From assembly GCF_900108875.1 (NCBI RefSeq), contig NZ_FNYJ01000002.1, positions 407,383 through 471,382 on the forward strand: 64,000 nucleotides of DNA, in the 5' to 3' direction. Source of the stretch: Pseudomonas sp. NFR16. Lineage in GTDB: Bacteria > Pseudomonadota > Gammaproteobacteria > Pseudomonadales > Pseudomonadaceae. A program made the translations under genes and the position numbers. Shown here piece by piece: positions 35,474 through 45,424 of the stretch. The notes beneath the pieces were generated by a model. It was not told the origin of the DNA, made no database searches, and saw nothing but the letters and a program-made list of their open reading frames with translations. Every line of letters starts with the position of its first letter. Within the stretch, counting starts at the first letter, position 1.

Positions 35474-37582
35474 TCATGCCGCAGCGACGGTCACCGGAAC
35501 GCCGTTGAGCGCGGCGTTTCCGGACAAGGCGTCCAGTTGCCGCTCGTCGGTCAGGTCATTGGCGCTGACGCCGGGCTGACCTTTGGCTATCTCCAGTCGT
35601 ACACCCGCCCTCTCGTGCCCCCAGCCATGGGGCAGGCTCACGACGCCCGGCATCATGTCGGCGCTGCTCGACACCTCCACCTCGATGACGCCGACGCGTG
35701 AAGTCACCCGGACACGCTGACCATCGCTCAGGCCGCGTGCGGCCAGGTCCGCAGGATGCATCAGCAGTTGATGACGCGGCTTGCCTTTCACCAGGCGGTG
35801 GTAGTTGTGCATCCACGAGTTGTTGCTGCGCACGTGCCGGCGGCCAATCATCAGCAATTCGCCCGCCTGGGGTGTGGACGACTGCGCAAACCGCGCAAGG
35901 TCGGCCAGAATCACCGAAGGCGCAGCCTGCACGCGCTGATTCGCCGTCTTCAGACGGGTCGCCAGATTAGGTTGCAATGCCCCCAGATCCAGCCCGTGAG
36001 GATGCGCGTACAGCGTTTCCAGCGACAGTTTGTGCGGCGACGCATCCCCGTAAAGTCCCGCACGCAGACCGCGATCGACTATCTGCGCGGGCGGCAGGGT
36101 CGGTTTCAGCTCACGTCCGGTCCTGGCGGCGAACGCCTGGGCCAGCCCGACGAATATCTCCCAGTCATGCAGTGCACCCTCGGGTTTAGCCAGGATGGCG
36201 CGATTGAACCGTGTGACATTGCGCACCGCGAACATGTTGAACGTGGTGTCGTAGTGGTCGTTTTCCAGTGCGGACGTCGAGGGCAGGATCAGGTCGGCGT
36301 GTCGCGTGGTTTCGTTGATGTACAGATCGATGCTGAGCATGAAATCCAGCCCTTCCAGCGCCTCATCGAGCCTGCGCCCGTTGGGCGTGGACAGCACCGG
36401 GTTGCCTGCGACCGTGATGAGGGCTTTTATCTGCCCCTCGCCTTCGATCAGCATTTCTTCGGCCAGCGCTGAAACCGGCAGCTCGCCTCCGTATTCCGGC
36501 AAGCCCGAAACACGGCTCTGCCAGCGATTGAAACCGCCGCCGGATGTCGAAGCCACCAAATCCAGCGCAGGCTGGGTGCACAACGCGCCGCCGGGGCGGT
36601 CCAGGTTGCCGGTGACCAGATTGATCAGTTGTACCAGCCAATGACAGAGCGTGCCGAACGCCTGAGTGGAAACCCCCATGCGCCCGTAACAGACCGCACT
36701 ACCAGCGCTTGCAAAGTCCCGCGCCAGTTGCCGGATCTGCCCGGCCGGTATGCCGCATCGCTCGCTCATGGCCTCGGCGCTCATCTCGGCAATCGCACTG
36801 CGCACGGCGTCTAACCCATCCACGGCCAGGTGACTCTCGCGGGTCAGGCCCTCGGCGAACAAGGTATGCAGCAACCCGAACAGTAATGCCGCATCGCCGC
36901 CCGGACGAATGAAAAGGTGCTGATCGGCGATGGCGGCGGTCTCGCTGCGACGCGGATCAACCACGACCACCTTGCCACCTCGCGCCTGAATGGCCTTGAG
37001 ACGCTTTTCCACATCGGGGACGGTCATGATGCTGCCGTTTGAAGCCAGCGGATTGCCCCCCAGGATGAGCATGAAGTCTGTGTGATCGATATCGGGAATC
37101 GGCAGCAGCAAGCCGTGGCCGTACATCAAGTAACTGGTGAGGTGATGCGGCAGCTGATCCACCGACGTTGCCGAATAACGGTTGCGTGTTTTCAGCAAGC
37201 CGAGAAAGTAGTTGCTGTGGGTCATCAGCCCGTAATTGTGAACGCTGGGATTGCCCTGATACACCGCGACAGCATTTTGCCCGTAACGCTGCTGGACATC
37301 GGCCAGACGCTCGGCGACCAGCTCGAAAGCGGCTTGCCATTCGATCGGCTTCCATTGCGTGCCGACGCGCTGCATGGGCTGACGCAAACGATCGGGATCA
37401 TTCTGAATATCCTGCAACGCGACGGCCTTGGGGCAGATGTGTCCGCGACTGAACGTATCCTGCGCGTCGCCCTTGATTGAGCTGATCAGCGTCGAGGCAT
37501 CGTCCTGGCGGGTGGTTTCGATGGCAAGGCCACAGATGGCCTCACACAGGTGACAGGCCCGGTAGTGAAGAGTCTTGGTCAT
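35474..37582 (-). CDS. Molybdopterin oxidoreductase family protein
   Basis: A 702-residue enzyme of the DMSO-reductase/formate-dehydrogenase family. The N-terminal [4Fe-4S] ligands are Cys10, Cys13, Cys17 and Cys50 (CHLCEAICG...GHICPKA). Molybdopterin-binding segments LILGGNPLASNGS, VVVVDPRRSETA and the C-terminal dinucleotide-binding domain (from about 590) follow. No Tat signal, so it is cytoplasmic. The residue at the metal position is Ser-like in NPSVHNYG rather than a clear Cys/SeCys, so the reaction is unknown. No partner subunits or cofactor genes are adjacent. Confidence 0.88.
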   Translation of the reverse strand: MTKTLHYRACHLCEAICGLAIETTRQDDASTLISSIKGDAQDTFSRGHICPKAVALQDIQNDPDRLRQPMQRVGTQWKPIEWQAAFELVAERLADVQQRYGQNAVAVYQGNPSVHNYGLMTHSNYFLGLLKTRNRYSATSVDQLPHHLTSYLMYGHGLLLPIPDIDHTDFMLILGGNPLASNGSIMTVPDVEKRLKAIQARGGKVVVVDPRRSETAAIADQHLFIRPGGDAALLFGLLHTLFAEGLTRESHLAVDGLDAVRSAIAEMSAEAMSERCGIPAGQIRQLARDFASAGSAVCYGRMGVSTQAFGTLCHWLVQLINLVTGNLDRPGGALCTQPALDLVASTSGGGFNRWQSRVSGLPEYGGELPVSALAEEMLIEGEGQIKALITVAGNPVLSTPNGRRLDEALEGLDFMLSIDLYINETTRHADLILPSTSALENDHYDTTFNMFAVRNVTRFNRAILAKPEGALHDWEIFVGLAQAFAARTGRELKPTLPPAQIVDRGLRAGLYGDASPHKLSLETLYAHPHGLDLGALQPNLATRLKTANQRVQAAPSVILADLARFAQSSTPQAGELLMIGRRHVRSNNSWMHNYHRLVKGKPRHQLLMHPADLAARGLSDGQRVRVTSRVGVIEVEVSSSADMMPGVVSLPHGWGHERAGVRLEIAKGQPGVSANDLTDERQLDALSGNAALNGVPVTVAAA

Positions 37583-37729
37583 CGCCAGTCTCAAGTTTTT
37601 GTAGGGCGATCGGAACGATCACGGTTACAAAACTATGGAGCTTGCCGCAGTGCTTCGCCAGAAACTTCAGTGCCGTGAATCGGACGACATCAGGCGAGCC
37701 GATAGCTCGCCGGGGCAATCAGGAGGGAA

Positions 37730-38032
37730 TCAGGACGCCGAACCACCGATGGGCGTGACGACCTTGCGCTGCATCTGGATCTCGTGAACGGTCTCGACCT
37801 GCTCTTGCGACACTTGCACGCCGGTCAGTTCGCCGATCAGACGCCAGTGGTCGTCCAGACCGGAACTGATGGTCGCCATACGGTCGATCATCCGACGGCC
37901 TGCCGAGCGCGTGACTTCATCTTCACTGCGCATCAGCTCGAAGGACATCGAGGTCATGGAAGCGGTGAGGTGCGTCAGGGTGCGGGCAGTGAGCCCGAGC
38001 AGTTCCGTCAGTTGTTTCTCTTTTGAATCCAT
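37730..38032 (-). CDS. Conserved small helical hypothetical protein
   Basis: A 100-residue protein, nearly all helical (MDSKEKQLTELLGLTARTLTHLTASMTSMSFELM...), acidic/basic balanced, without signal peptide or cysteines. It lies between the molybdopterin enzyme and argF, the position of a short unknown gene in P. aeruginosa. GGGGTGAGGA lies before its start on the minus strand. Function unknown. Confidence 0.65.
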   Translation of the reverse strand: MDSKEKQLTELLGLTARTLTHLTASMTSMSFELMRSEDEVTRSAGRRMIDRMATISSGLDDHWRLIGELTGVQVSQEQVETVHEIQMQRKVVTPIGGSAS

Positions 38033-38334
38033 TCCTCACCCCCTTTGGAGTACATAAGCGGCCTTTATAACCCACACCGATGGTTTAGGAAACGTCCGGT
38101 TTTCCGCGGCGTGAAGCATGTCGCATAAGGCCTTATGCCCGATTTTGACTGTTGCGAATCCCGTAGTAATGCACCGAGCGTCATACGAAACCCAGGCATT
38201 CGCCTACTGTCGGATTCACAGCGACTACGTAGAGTGGCAAATTGCCTGCCATCAGGCAACACTCTAGCATCAGCTTGGGGTGGATGTGTTCTCAAACCGC
38301 CATTTTTAAGCGACCGAACGTCTGACGGCAGCTA

Positions 38335-38366
38335 TGAAACATGTCAGCCCTTGGCATCAGGCGACA
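38335..38366 (-). promoter_or_regulatory. Candidate ArgR operator of argF
   Basis: On the minus strand, 38366-38351 reads TGTCGCCTGATGCCAA, an exact fit to the pseudomonad ArgR half-site TGTCGC-N8-AA. A second weaker half (TGACATGTTTCA) follows directly, as expected for tandem half-sites. It overlaps the promoter and would allow arginine-dependent repression. Confidence 0.7.
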
Positions 38367-38378
38367 TTTTCTTATACC
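38351..38378 (+). promoter_or_regulatory. Candidate argF promoter
   Basis: TTGGCA at 38351-38356 and TATACC at 38373-38378 with a 16-base spacer. It overlaps the ArgR site and lies about 115 bases before argF. Confidence 0.55.
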
Positions 38379-38492
38379 CTCGCGCCTCCCCTATTCGTCG
38401 CCCCGTGCGGCTTTTGCCGCAGGTCTCGCCCGTTTTCCCGATAAAACCCGGCTTAGAGGATCTGCGGTCTGTTGCAGACAAGGTAGTTAATG

Positions 38493-39413
38493 ATGAGCGC
38501 AAGGCACTTTCTCTCGATGATGGATTACACGCCCGATGAGCTGGTCGGCGTGATTCGTCGCGGCATTGAGCTGAAGGACCTGCGAAATCGAGGGGTTCTG
38601 TTCGAGCCGCTCAAAGGGCGTATTCTGGCGATGATCTTCGAGAAATCTTCGACTCGTACCCGGGTTTCGTTCGAAGCCGGGATGATTCAACTCGGCGGCC
38701 AGGCCATTTTTCTCTCTCCCCGCGACACTCAGCTGGGTCGTGGCGAACCGATTGCCGATGGCGCACGCGTCATGTCGCGGATGGTTGACGCGGTGATGAT
38801 CCGCACCTTTGCCCATGGCAACCTCACCGAATTCGCCGCTCATTCGCGGGTGCCCGTCATCAACGGCCTGTCCGACGATCTGCATCCCTGCCAATTGCTG
38901 GCAGACATGCAGACCTACCTTGAGCATCGAGGCTCGATCAAGGGCAAGACCGTGGCCTGGATCGGCGATGGCAACAATATGTGCAACAGCTATATAGAGG
39001 CGGCCATCCAGTTCGACTTCCAGTTGCGCGTCGCCTGCCCCGAGGGTTATGAGCCCAACCCGCAATTCATGGCGTTGGCGGGCGATCGCGTGACGGTGAC
39101 CCGCGACCCGCGTGAAGCGGTCAAGGGTGCGCATCTGGTCAGCACTGACGTCTGGACCTCCATGGGCCAGGAAGAGGAAACCGCCAAGCGCATCGCCTTG
39201 TTCAAGCCGTTCCAGGTCACTCGGGCGCTGCTGGATCTGGCAGCCGAAGACGTCGTGTTCATGCACTGTCTGCCAGCGCATCGGGGCGAGGAAATCAGCG
39301 AAGACTTGCTCGATGACGTCCGCTCCGTCGCGTGGGATCAGGCCGAAAACCGCCTGCACGCCCAGAAAGCGCTGCTGGAATTTCTCGTTGCGCCGGCCTA
39401 CACGCCAGAGTGA
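38493..39413 (+). CDS. argF: Ornithine carbamoyltransferase (anabolic)
   Basis: A 306-residue enzyme that makes citrulline from ornithine and carbamoyl phosphate. The carbamoyl-phosphate loop SSTRTR is at residues 52-57 and [10 protein letters not shown], with the catalytic Cys, near 262-271; the ornithine loop is around [13 protein letters not shown]. Two ATGs are adjacent (38490 and 38493); the second matches the start [13 protein letters not shown] conserved in pseudomonads, with AAGG 10 bases upstream. The next gene begins eight bases after its stop, so they may be co-transcribed. Confidence 0.97.
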   Translation: MSARHFLSMMDYTPDELVGVIRRGIELKDLRNRGVLFEPLKGRILAMIFEKSSTRTRVSFEAGMIQLGGQAIFLSPRDTQLGRGEPIADGARVMSRMVDAVMIRTFAHGNLTEFAAHSRVPVINGLSDDLHPCQLLADMQTYLEHRGSIKGKTVAWIGDGNNMCNSYIEAAIQFDFQLRVACPEGYEPNPQFMALAGDRVTVTRDPREAVKGAHLVSTDVWTSMGQEEETAKRIALFKPFQVTRALLDLAAEDVVFMHCLPAHRGEEISEDLLDDVRSVAWDQAENRLHAQKALLEFLVAPAYTPE

Positions 39414-39421
39414 GTGATGCC

Positions 39422-40489
39422 ATGCTGCTGAAACTGCGCAACCTCGCCTGCGGTTATCAGGACCATCTGGTGGTGCAGAATCTGAACCTGCACCTCAGTC
39501 CGGGCGACATCGGTTGCCTGCTGGGCTCCTCAGGCTGCGGTAAAACCACGACACTTCGCGCCATTGCCGGCTTCGAACCGGTGCACGAAGGCGAAATCGT
39601 GCTGGCGGGCGAAGTCATCTCCAAAGTCGGATTCACCCTGGCGCCGGAGAAGCGTCGAATCGGCATGGTATTTCAGGACTACGCGCTGTTCCCGCACCTG
39701 ACGGTCGCCGAGAACATCGCATTTGGCATCCGCAACCACCCGCGTTTGACGCAGGTCGTTCAGGAAATGCTGGATCTGGTCAATCTCGGCGCGCTGGGCA
39801 AGCGCCATCCCCACGAACTGTCCGGCGGTCAACAGCAACGCGTTGCCCTGGCCCGGGCTCTCGCGCCGGAACCGCAATTGCTGTTGCTGGACGAGCCGTT
39901 TTCCAACCTTGATGGCGAGCTGCGTCGCCGCTTGAGCCATGAAGTGCGCGATATCCTCAAAGCGCGCGGCACCAGCGCGATTCTGGTGACCCACGATCAG
40001 GAAGAGGCGTTCGCGGTCAGCGATCATGTGGGTGTGTTCAAGGAAGGCCGGCTGGAACAGTGGGATACGCCGTACAACCTGTATCACGAACCGGCTACCC
40101 CTTATGTTGCGAGCTTTGTCGGACAGGGGTATTTCATCCGTGGGCAGATGATCGACGCGGAATCTGTGCAGACCGAACTTGGCATTCTGCGCGGCAATCG
40201 CGCTTATTCAGGCATCAGCGGAACGGCGATGGACGTTTTGTTGCGACCCGACGACATCGTGTACACCCCGGACAGCGCATTGAAGGCGAAGGTGGCGAGC
40301 AAAACATTTCAGGGCGCGTCGACGCTGTATCGCCTGCAATTGCCGACCGGCACTCAACTGGAGGCGCTGTTTCCGAGCCATGCAGACCTGCGCACTGGGG
40401 ACGAAGTCGGCATCAGCGTCTGCGCAGAACATCTGGTCCTGTTCCGCGCGGCGGGCAGTGTGCCAGTGCATCAAGAAGCAGCGGTCTGA
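39422..40489 (+). CDS. ABC transporter ATPase, ferric-iron/sulfate type (FbpC-like), orphan
   Basis: A 355-residue ATPase. Walker A GSSGCGKTT starts at residue 35, Q-loop VFQDYALFPHLTV, signature LSGGQQQR, Walker B LLLLDEPFSNLD and switch His in VTHDQEEA. After about 235 comes a TOBE/regulatory domain (GYFIRGQMI ... LLRPDDIVY), as in FbpC, PotA and CysA. No permease or binding-protein gene is next to it, so the substrate is unknown; the same gene follows argF in P. aeruginosa (PA3538). It follows argF by eight bases. Confidence 0.9.
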   Translation: MLLKLRNLACGYQDHLVVQNLNLHLSPGDIGCLLGSSGCGKTTTLRAIAGFEPVHEGEIVLAGEVISKVGFTLAPEKRRIGMVFQDYALFPHLTVAENIAFGIRNHPRLTQVVQEMLDLVNLGALGKRHPHELSGGQQQRVALARALAPEPQLLLLDEPFSNLDGELRRRLSHEVRDILKARGTSAILVTHDQEEAFAVSDHVGVFKEGRLEQWDTPYNLYHEPATPYVASFVGQGYFIRGQMIDAESVQTELGILRGNRAYSGISGTAMDVLLRPDDIVYTPDSALKAKVASKTFQGASTLYRLQLPTGTQLEALFPSHADLRTGDEVGISVCAEHLVLFRAAGSVPVHQEAAV

Positions 40490-40589
40490 GAAACAGGCTT
40501 CGAGCACAGGGTTTTGTGCTTGACCTATGCCGGCAGACGCTGAAATCGTGCGGGGTGAGCCAACTGTCTTTAACGCCCCTTCGATCAAC

Positions 40590-40678
40590 GGCGTAATACT
40601 CGACGCCTTCCCGGCTGAAGCCGGTCCTACGAAAAACTTGCAGCGTCTGTAGGACTGGCTTCACTCGGGAAAAGGCCG
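40590..40678. repeat. BIME of REP family A (copy 3)
   Basis: GGCGTAATACTCGACGCC then CCCGGCTGAAGCCGGTCCTA (40610-40630), spacer, and the degenerate partner TAGGACTGGCTTCACTCGGG (40650-40670). Compared with copy 2 the second arm has two changes. Confidence 0.85.
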
Positions 40679-40714
40679 GTTCATGCCTTGCAGATGCAGC
40701 GTCTGGAATTCAGT

Positions 40715-41032
40715 CTTCGCGGGCAAGCGCGCTCCTACAGGATTCGTGTCTGGGAGGAGAATCGGGAATGCCCGGAGATCCCTGTGGGAGTGAGCTTGCT
40801 CACGATGGGGCCGATATGTGCGCCGCATAGATATCGCGTGACAATAGCGTTCGAGTTTTGTGCTCGACACACACCTGGCAACCCCACAAATCCCTTGTAG
40901 GAGCGCACTTGCCCGCGATCCGGCGCGCAGCGGTAGCAGAATCGGATGACGGGGTATTTCAGGCAGAATGCATGGCCTGGCTTTACGACGACTGCGTCGC
41001 CGATCGCGGGACAAGCCACGCTCCTACGGGTA
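40715..41032. repeat. Four REP arms of family B
   Basis: Arms at 40715-40739 (GCGGGCAAGCGCGCTCCTAC, inverted), 40782-40810 (GTGGGAGTGAGCTTGCTCAC), 40894-40920 (GTAGGAGCGCACTTGCCCGC) and 41003-41030 (GCGGGACAAGCCACGCTCCT, inverted). They alternate in orientation and could fold as two large hairpins. Confidence 0.8.
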
Positions 41033-41093
41033 GTGCATCACGCCTTCTCGGACAAGCTCGCTGCCGCAGGTGAGTGTCTAGCAGAACGGTTGA

Positions 41094-41882
41094 TCACCCA
41101 ACCGTCAAGGTGCCGCTGGCGACCAGTGTCGCGTCGCCGCCGATCTTGACGCGATCGCCTTCAAGCCTGCAAAACAACTCTCCACCACGGGCCGAGCTCT
41201 GGTGTGCGGTCAGGCTGAATTTGTTCAGGCGTGACGACCAGTAGGGAATCAGGCAGCAATGGGTCGAGCCGGTGACAGGATCTTCCGGAATACCGATGGC
41301 AGGCGCGAAATAACGGGACACGAAATCGTAGCGCTCGCCATCTCCCTTTGCCGTGATGATCACGCCCGGCCAAGGCAGTCGGGCGATCGCCGCGAAGTCC
41401 GGCTTGCAAGCGCGTACCGCCTGCTCCGACTCCAGCACCACCAGCAGCTCCGCCGAGCCCAGCACGTCCACCACTTCTGCATTCAGGGCGCGTTCGATAT
41501 CGACAGTCACCCCCACTTCGCTGGGCGGCATGGCGGGGAAATCCAGCAGCAGCCGGCCGTTCTCGCGCGTCACACTCAACGGGCCCGATTTGCTGACGAA
41601 CTCGATGGTCTCGGACGCTTCGCCATATTTCTCAAGCAGCACAAACGCGCTGGCCAACGTGGCATGGCCGCAGAGTGGGACTTCATGGGTCGGGGTGAAC
41701 CAGCGAATGTGCCAGCCCTGCGCTTCGCGCACGACAAACGCAGTTTCGGAAAGATTGTGCTCAGCGGCAATGCGCTGCATCAGCTCATCGGTCAGCCATG
41801 CATCGAGCCGGTAAACCATGGCCGGGTTACCCGCGAACGGCCGATCACTGAACGCATCGACCTGATGAAATTCAAGCTGCAT
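41094..41882 (-). CDS. PhzF-family isomerase-like protein
   Basis: A 262-residue protein with the two-domain PhzF/diaminopimelate-epimerase fold. MQLEFHQVDAFSDRPFAGNPA is the family start, the catalytic Glu46 is in NLSETAF, HEVPLCGHATLA is the conserved turn, and GIPEDPVTGSTHC the C-terminal signature. PhzF itself isomerises a phenazine precursor, but most members, including this stand-alone gene, have unknown substrates; no other phenazine genes are present. A start five codons upstream (41897) is possible. Confidence 0.88.
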   Translation of the reverse strand: MQLEFHQVDAFSDRPFAGNPAMVYRLDAWLTDELMQRIAAEHNLSETAFVVREAQGWHIRWFTPTHEVPLCGHATLASAFVLLEKYGEASETIEFVSKSGPLSVTRENGRLLLDFPAMPPSEVGVTVDIERALNAEVVDVLGSAELLVVLESEQAVRACKPDFAAIARLPWPGVIITAKGDGERYDFVSRYFAPAIGIPEDPVTGSTHCCLIPYWSSRLNKFSLTAHQSSARGGELFCRLEGDRVKIGGDATLVASGTLTVG

Positions 41883-41983
41883 GGAAGGCATCCCCAATCA
41901 TTGTTGTAGGGCGGCGTCCTGCCTTGGTCGCCGCAAACGGTCGCTGTGCGAATAATCCTGATATTTCTGATGATGCAAAGGAA

Positions 41984-42454
41984 TCATTCGCGGCCAATCT
42001 GAGCAAAAATCGCATTGGTGTGCTGGGCGAGCACCGCCGCGGAAAGTTCGACCTCAAGTCCCCGTCGGCCCGCGCTGACGTAGATAGTGGCAAAAGGTTG
42101 AGCGGACTCGTCAATGAAAGTTCGCAGTCTTTTCTTTTGCCCCAACGGGCTGATGCCACCGAGCAGATAACCGGTGGCTCGCTGTGCTGCGCCCGGGTCG
42201 GCCATCTCGGCCTTCTTTGCGCCAGCGGCGTGAGCCAGGGCCTTCAAATCAAGCGAACCTGCAACCGGCACGACTGCCACCAACAATTCGCCTTTTTCCG
42301 TGCTGGCCAGCAATGTCTTGAAGACCCGAGCGGGCTGCAGATCGAGCTTTTCTGCCGCTTCCAGCCCGTACGAAGCCGCTTTGGGGTCGTGTTCATAACT
42401 GTGCACCCGATGCTCGGCGCGGGCTTTTTTCAGTAAATCCAGTGCGGGGGTCAT
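41984..42454 (-). CDS. ybaK: Cys-tRNA(Pro) deacylase YbaK
   Basis: A 156-residue trans-editing factor that hydrolyses mischarged Cys-tRNA(Pro). The invariant lysine is Lys46 (RVFKTLLA), and GYLLGGISPLG and the C-terminal VSAGRRGLEVELS fit the family. Position upstream of the glycerol genes is the same as in P. aeruginosa. Confidence 0.92.
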   Translation of the reverse strand: MTPALDLLKKARAEHRVHSYEHDPKAASYGLEAAEKLDLQPARVFKTLLASTEKGELLVAVVPVAGSLDLKALAHAAGAKKAEMADPGAAQRATGYLLGGISPLGQKKRLRTFIDESAQPFATIYVSAGRRGLEVELSAAVLAQHTNAIFAQIGRE

Positions 42455-42600
42455 GCAGCGCTCCAGAGGACCAGATTGTCTCTTGTTTATGCCGTCACTT
42501 TAGGCCATTTGCCATCGAAACGCCTCTGTTCCGCGCGCTCGCGCGAATAAAATCGGCCCAGTCGTCCAAGCCTTGCAGCGGTTCACTTTCGACCTTTGAC

Positions 42601-42640
42601 ATTGTTCGTTTACGTCTATATTTTTTCGAATACGAATATT
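42601..42640. promoter_or_regulatory. Two tandem GlpR-like operators upstream of glpK
   Basis: Two abutting 20-base sites. Compared by eye with the enterobacterial consensus WATGTTCGWTAWCGAACATW, 42601-42620 (ATTGTTCGTTTACGTCTATA) fits at about 14 of 20 and 42621-42640 (TTTTTTCGAATACGAATATT) at about 15 of 20. They lie about 100 bases before glpK. Confidence 0.65.
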
Positions 42641-42699
42641 CAGTCGTCCACCGTGAAGAGCACCGCGCAATCGGTGCGTTTTCGCACGTAAACTGATGA

Positions 42700-44244
<1,545 letters not shown>

Positions 44245-44262
44245 GCACATAAACCGTGTATG

Positions 44263-44292
44263 ACCTTCGGGAGCGAGCTCGCTCCCGAAGGT
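44263..44292. repeat. 30-bp perfect palindrome between glpK and glpR
   Basis: ACCTTCGGGAGCGAG followed by its exact complement, no loop. It resembles a collapsed REP (the GGGAGCGAGCTCGCTCCC core). It could act as a weak terminator or protect glpK mRNA; it lacks a T-run. Confidence 0.85.
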
Positions 44293-44373
44293 TGATCTGA
44301 CGTGCAGATTTTTCCGGCTGACAGGTAATGGCTGCCTGCGGCATCATGGGCGCCCTCGCCCGAAGGAAAAAAA

Positions 44374-45129
44374 ATGAATCTGCCACCCCGTCAACAGCAG
44401 ATCCTTGAGCTGGTCCGTGAGCGCGGCTACGTCAGCATTGAGGAAATGGCGCAATTGTTCGTCGTGACCCCGCAAACCATCCGCCGCGACATCAATCAGC
44501 TGGCAGAAATGAACCTGCTGCGCCGCTACCACGGTGGTGCCGCTTACGACTCCAGCATCGAAAACACCGCTTACGCGATGCGCGCCGACCAGATGCGCGA
44601 CGAGAAACAACGTATCGCCGAGGCCATCGCGGCCCAGATTCCCGACCACGCCTCGCTGTTCATCAACATCGGCACCACCACTGAGTCCATCGCTCGCGCG
44701 CTGCTGAATCACAACCACCTGAAAATCATCACCAACAACCTGCACGTTGCGTCGATTCTCAGCGGCAAGGACGATTTCGAGGTCCTGCTGGCGGGCGGCA
44801 ATGTGCGTCGTGACGGTGGCGTGGTGGGTCAGGCCAGCGTTGACTTCATCACGCAGTTCAAAGTCGATTTCGCCCTGGTAGGGATCAGCGGCATCGACGA
44901 AGACGGCAGCCTGCTGGACTTCGATTATCAGGAAGTGCGGGTTTCACAAGCCATCATCGCCAATGCCCGGCAGGTCATTCTGGCCGCTGACTCCAGCAAG
45001 TTCGGCCGCAACGCGATGGTTCGCCTCGGCCCCATCACGCTGATCGACTGCCTGGTAACTGATCAGGCACCGGTGCCAGCGCTGGCCCAGTTGCTGACGC
45101 AGAACAAGATCCGACTGGAAGTGGTTTAA
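44374..45129 (+). CDS. glpR: Glycerol-3-phosphate regulon repressor GlpR
   Basis: A 251-residue DeoR-family repressor. The N-terminal HTH ([35 protein letters not shown], about 5-40) is followed by the DeoR sugar-phosphate domain ([43 protein letters not shown]). It responds to glycerol 3-phosphate. AAGGA precedes the ATG. It is placed between glpK and glpD, and operator-like sites are found before both. Confidence 0.96.
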   Translation: MNLPPRQQQILELVRERGYVSIEEMAQLFVVTPQTIRRDINQLAEMNLLRRYHGGAAYDSSIENTAYAMRADQMRDEKQRIAEAIAAQIPDHASLFINIGTTTESIARALLNHNHLKIITNNLHVASILSGKDDFEVLLAGGNVRRDGGVVGQASVDFITQFKVDFALVGISGIDEDGSLLDFDYQEVRVSQAIIANARQVILAADSSKFGRNAMVRLGPITLIDCLVTDQAPVPALAQLLTQNKIRLEVV

Positions 45130-45142
45130 GCTTCGCTCCTCG

Positions 45143-45166
45143 CCTGCGTCTGCCCTAAGACGCAGG
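45143..45166 (+). terminator. Possible stem-loop terminator of glpR
   Basis: Nine-base stem CCTGCGTCT / AGACGCAGG with a six-base loop, 14 bases after the stop; no T-run, so weak. Confidence 0.4.
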
Positions 45167-45333
45167 GTGCCCGCCTGCCGCGTCCCTCCAGGACCTCTCG
45201 CTTTCATCGACGGTAATCGCGCACACGCTCCATCCGCGGTCAACGCTCGAATGTTCGATATTGTTCCTTTCCCCACACTTCAATCAGTATTTTCAATCAA
45301 TACTGAGTAGTTCGCGGCTCGTTATTGCGCTAC

Positions 45334-45373
45334 TATTTTCGGAAATGAACATAAATGTTCGAATTCGCCTTTC
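45334..45373. promoter_or_regulatory. Two tandem GlpR-like operators upstream of glpD
   Basis: Two abutting 20-base sites: 45334-45353 (TATTTTCGGAAATGAACATA, about 16 of 20 to the WATGTTCGWTAWCGAACATW consensus) and 45354-45373 (starting AATGTTCGAATTCG, about 12 of 20). Same tandem layout as before glpK, 50-90 bases before glpD. Confidence 0.65.
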
Positions 45374-45424
45374 AAGCGAGCGCCTTTGACGACAGGCGTC
45401 ACCGAATCCAGACAGGAGGCCCCG

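Larger units (their letters stand above)
38033..38492. other. Intergenic region upstream of argF
   Basis: 460 bases between divergent genes. It contains the argF promoter and ArgR-type site at 38335-38378 (separate entries); the rest holds no gene that can be supported. Confidence 0.6.
40490..41093. other. REP-rich intergenic region
   Basis: 604 bases between convergent genes without a gene. It is dominated by REP/BIME arms (entries below) of both families, at least six arms. Confidence 0.75.

Noticed and set aside
40490..41093. CRISPR array in the repeat-rich region
   Set aside because: Repeats alternate in orientation, vary in spacing and match REP arms; no cas genes.
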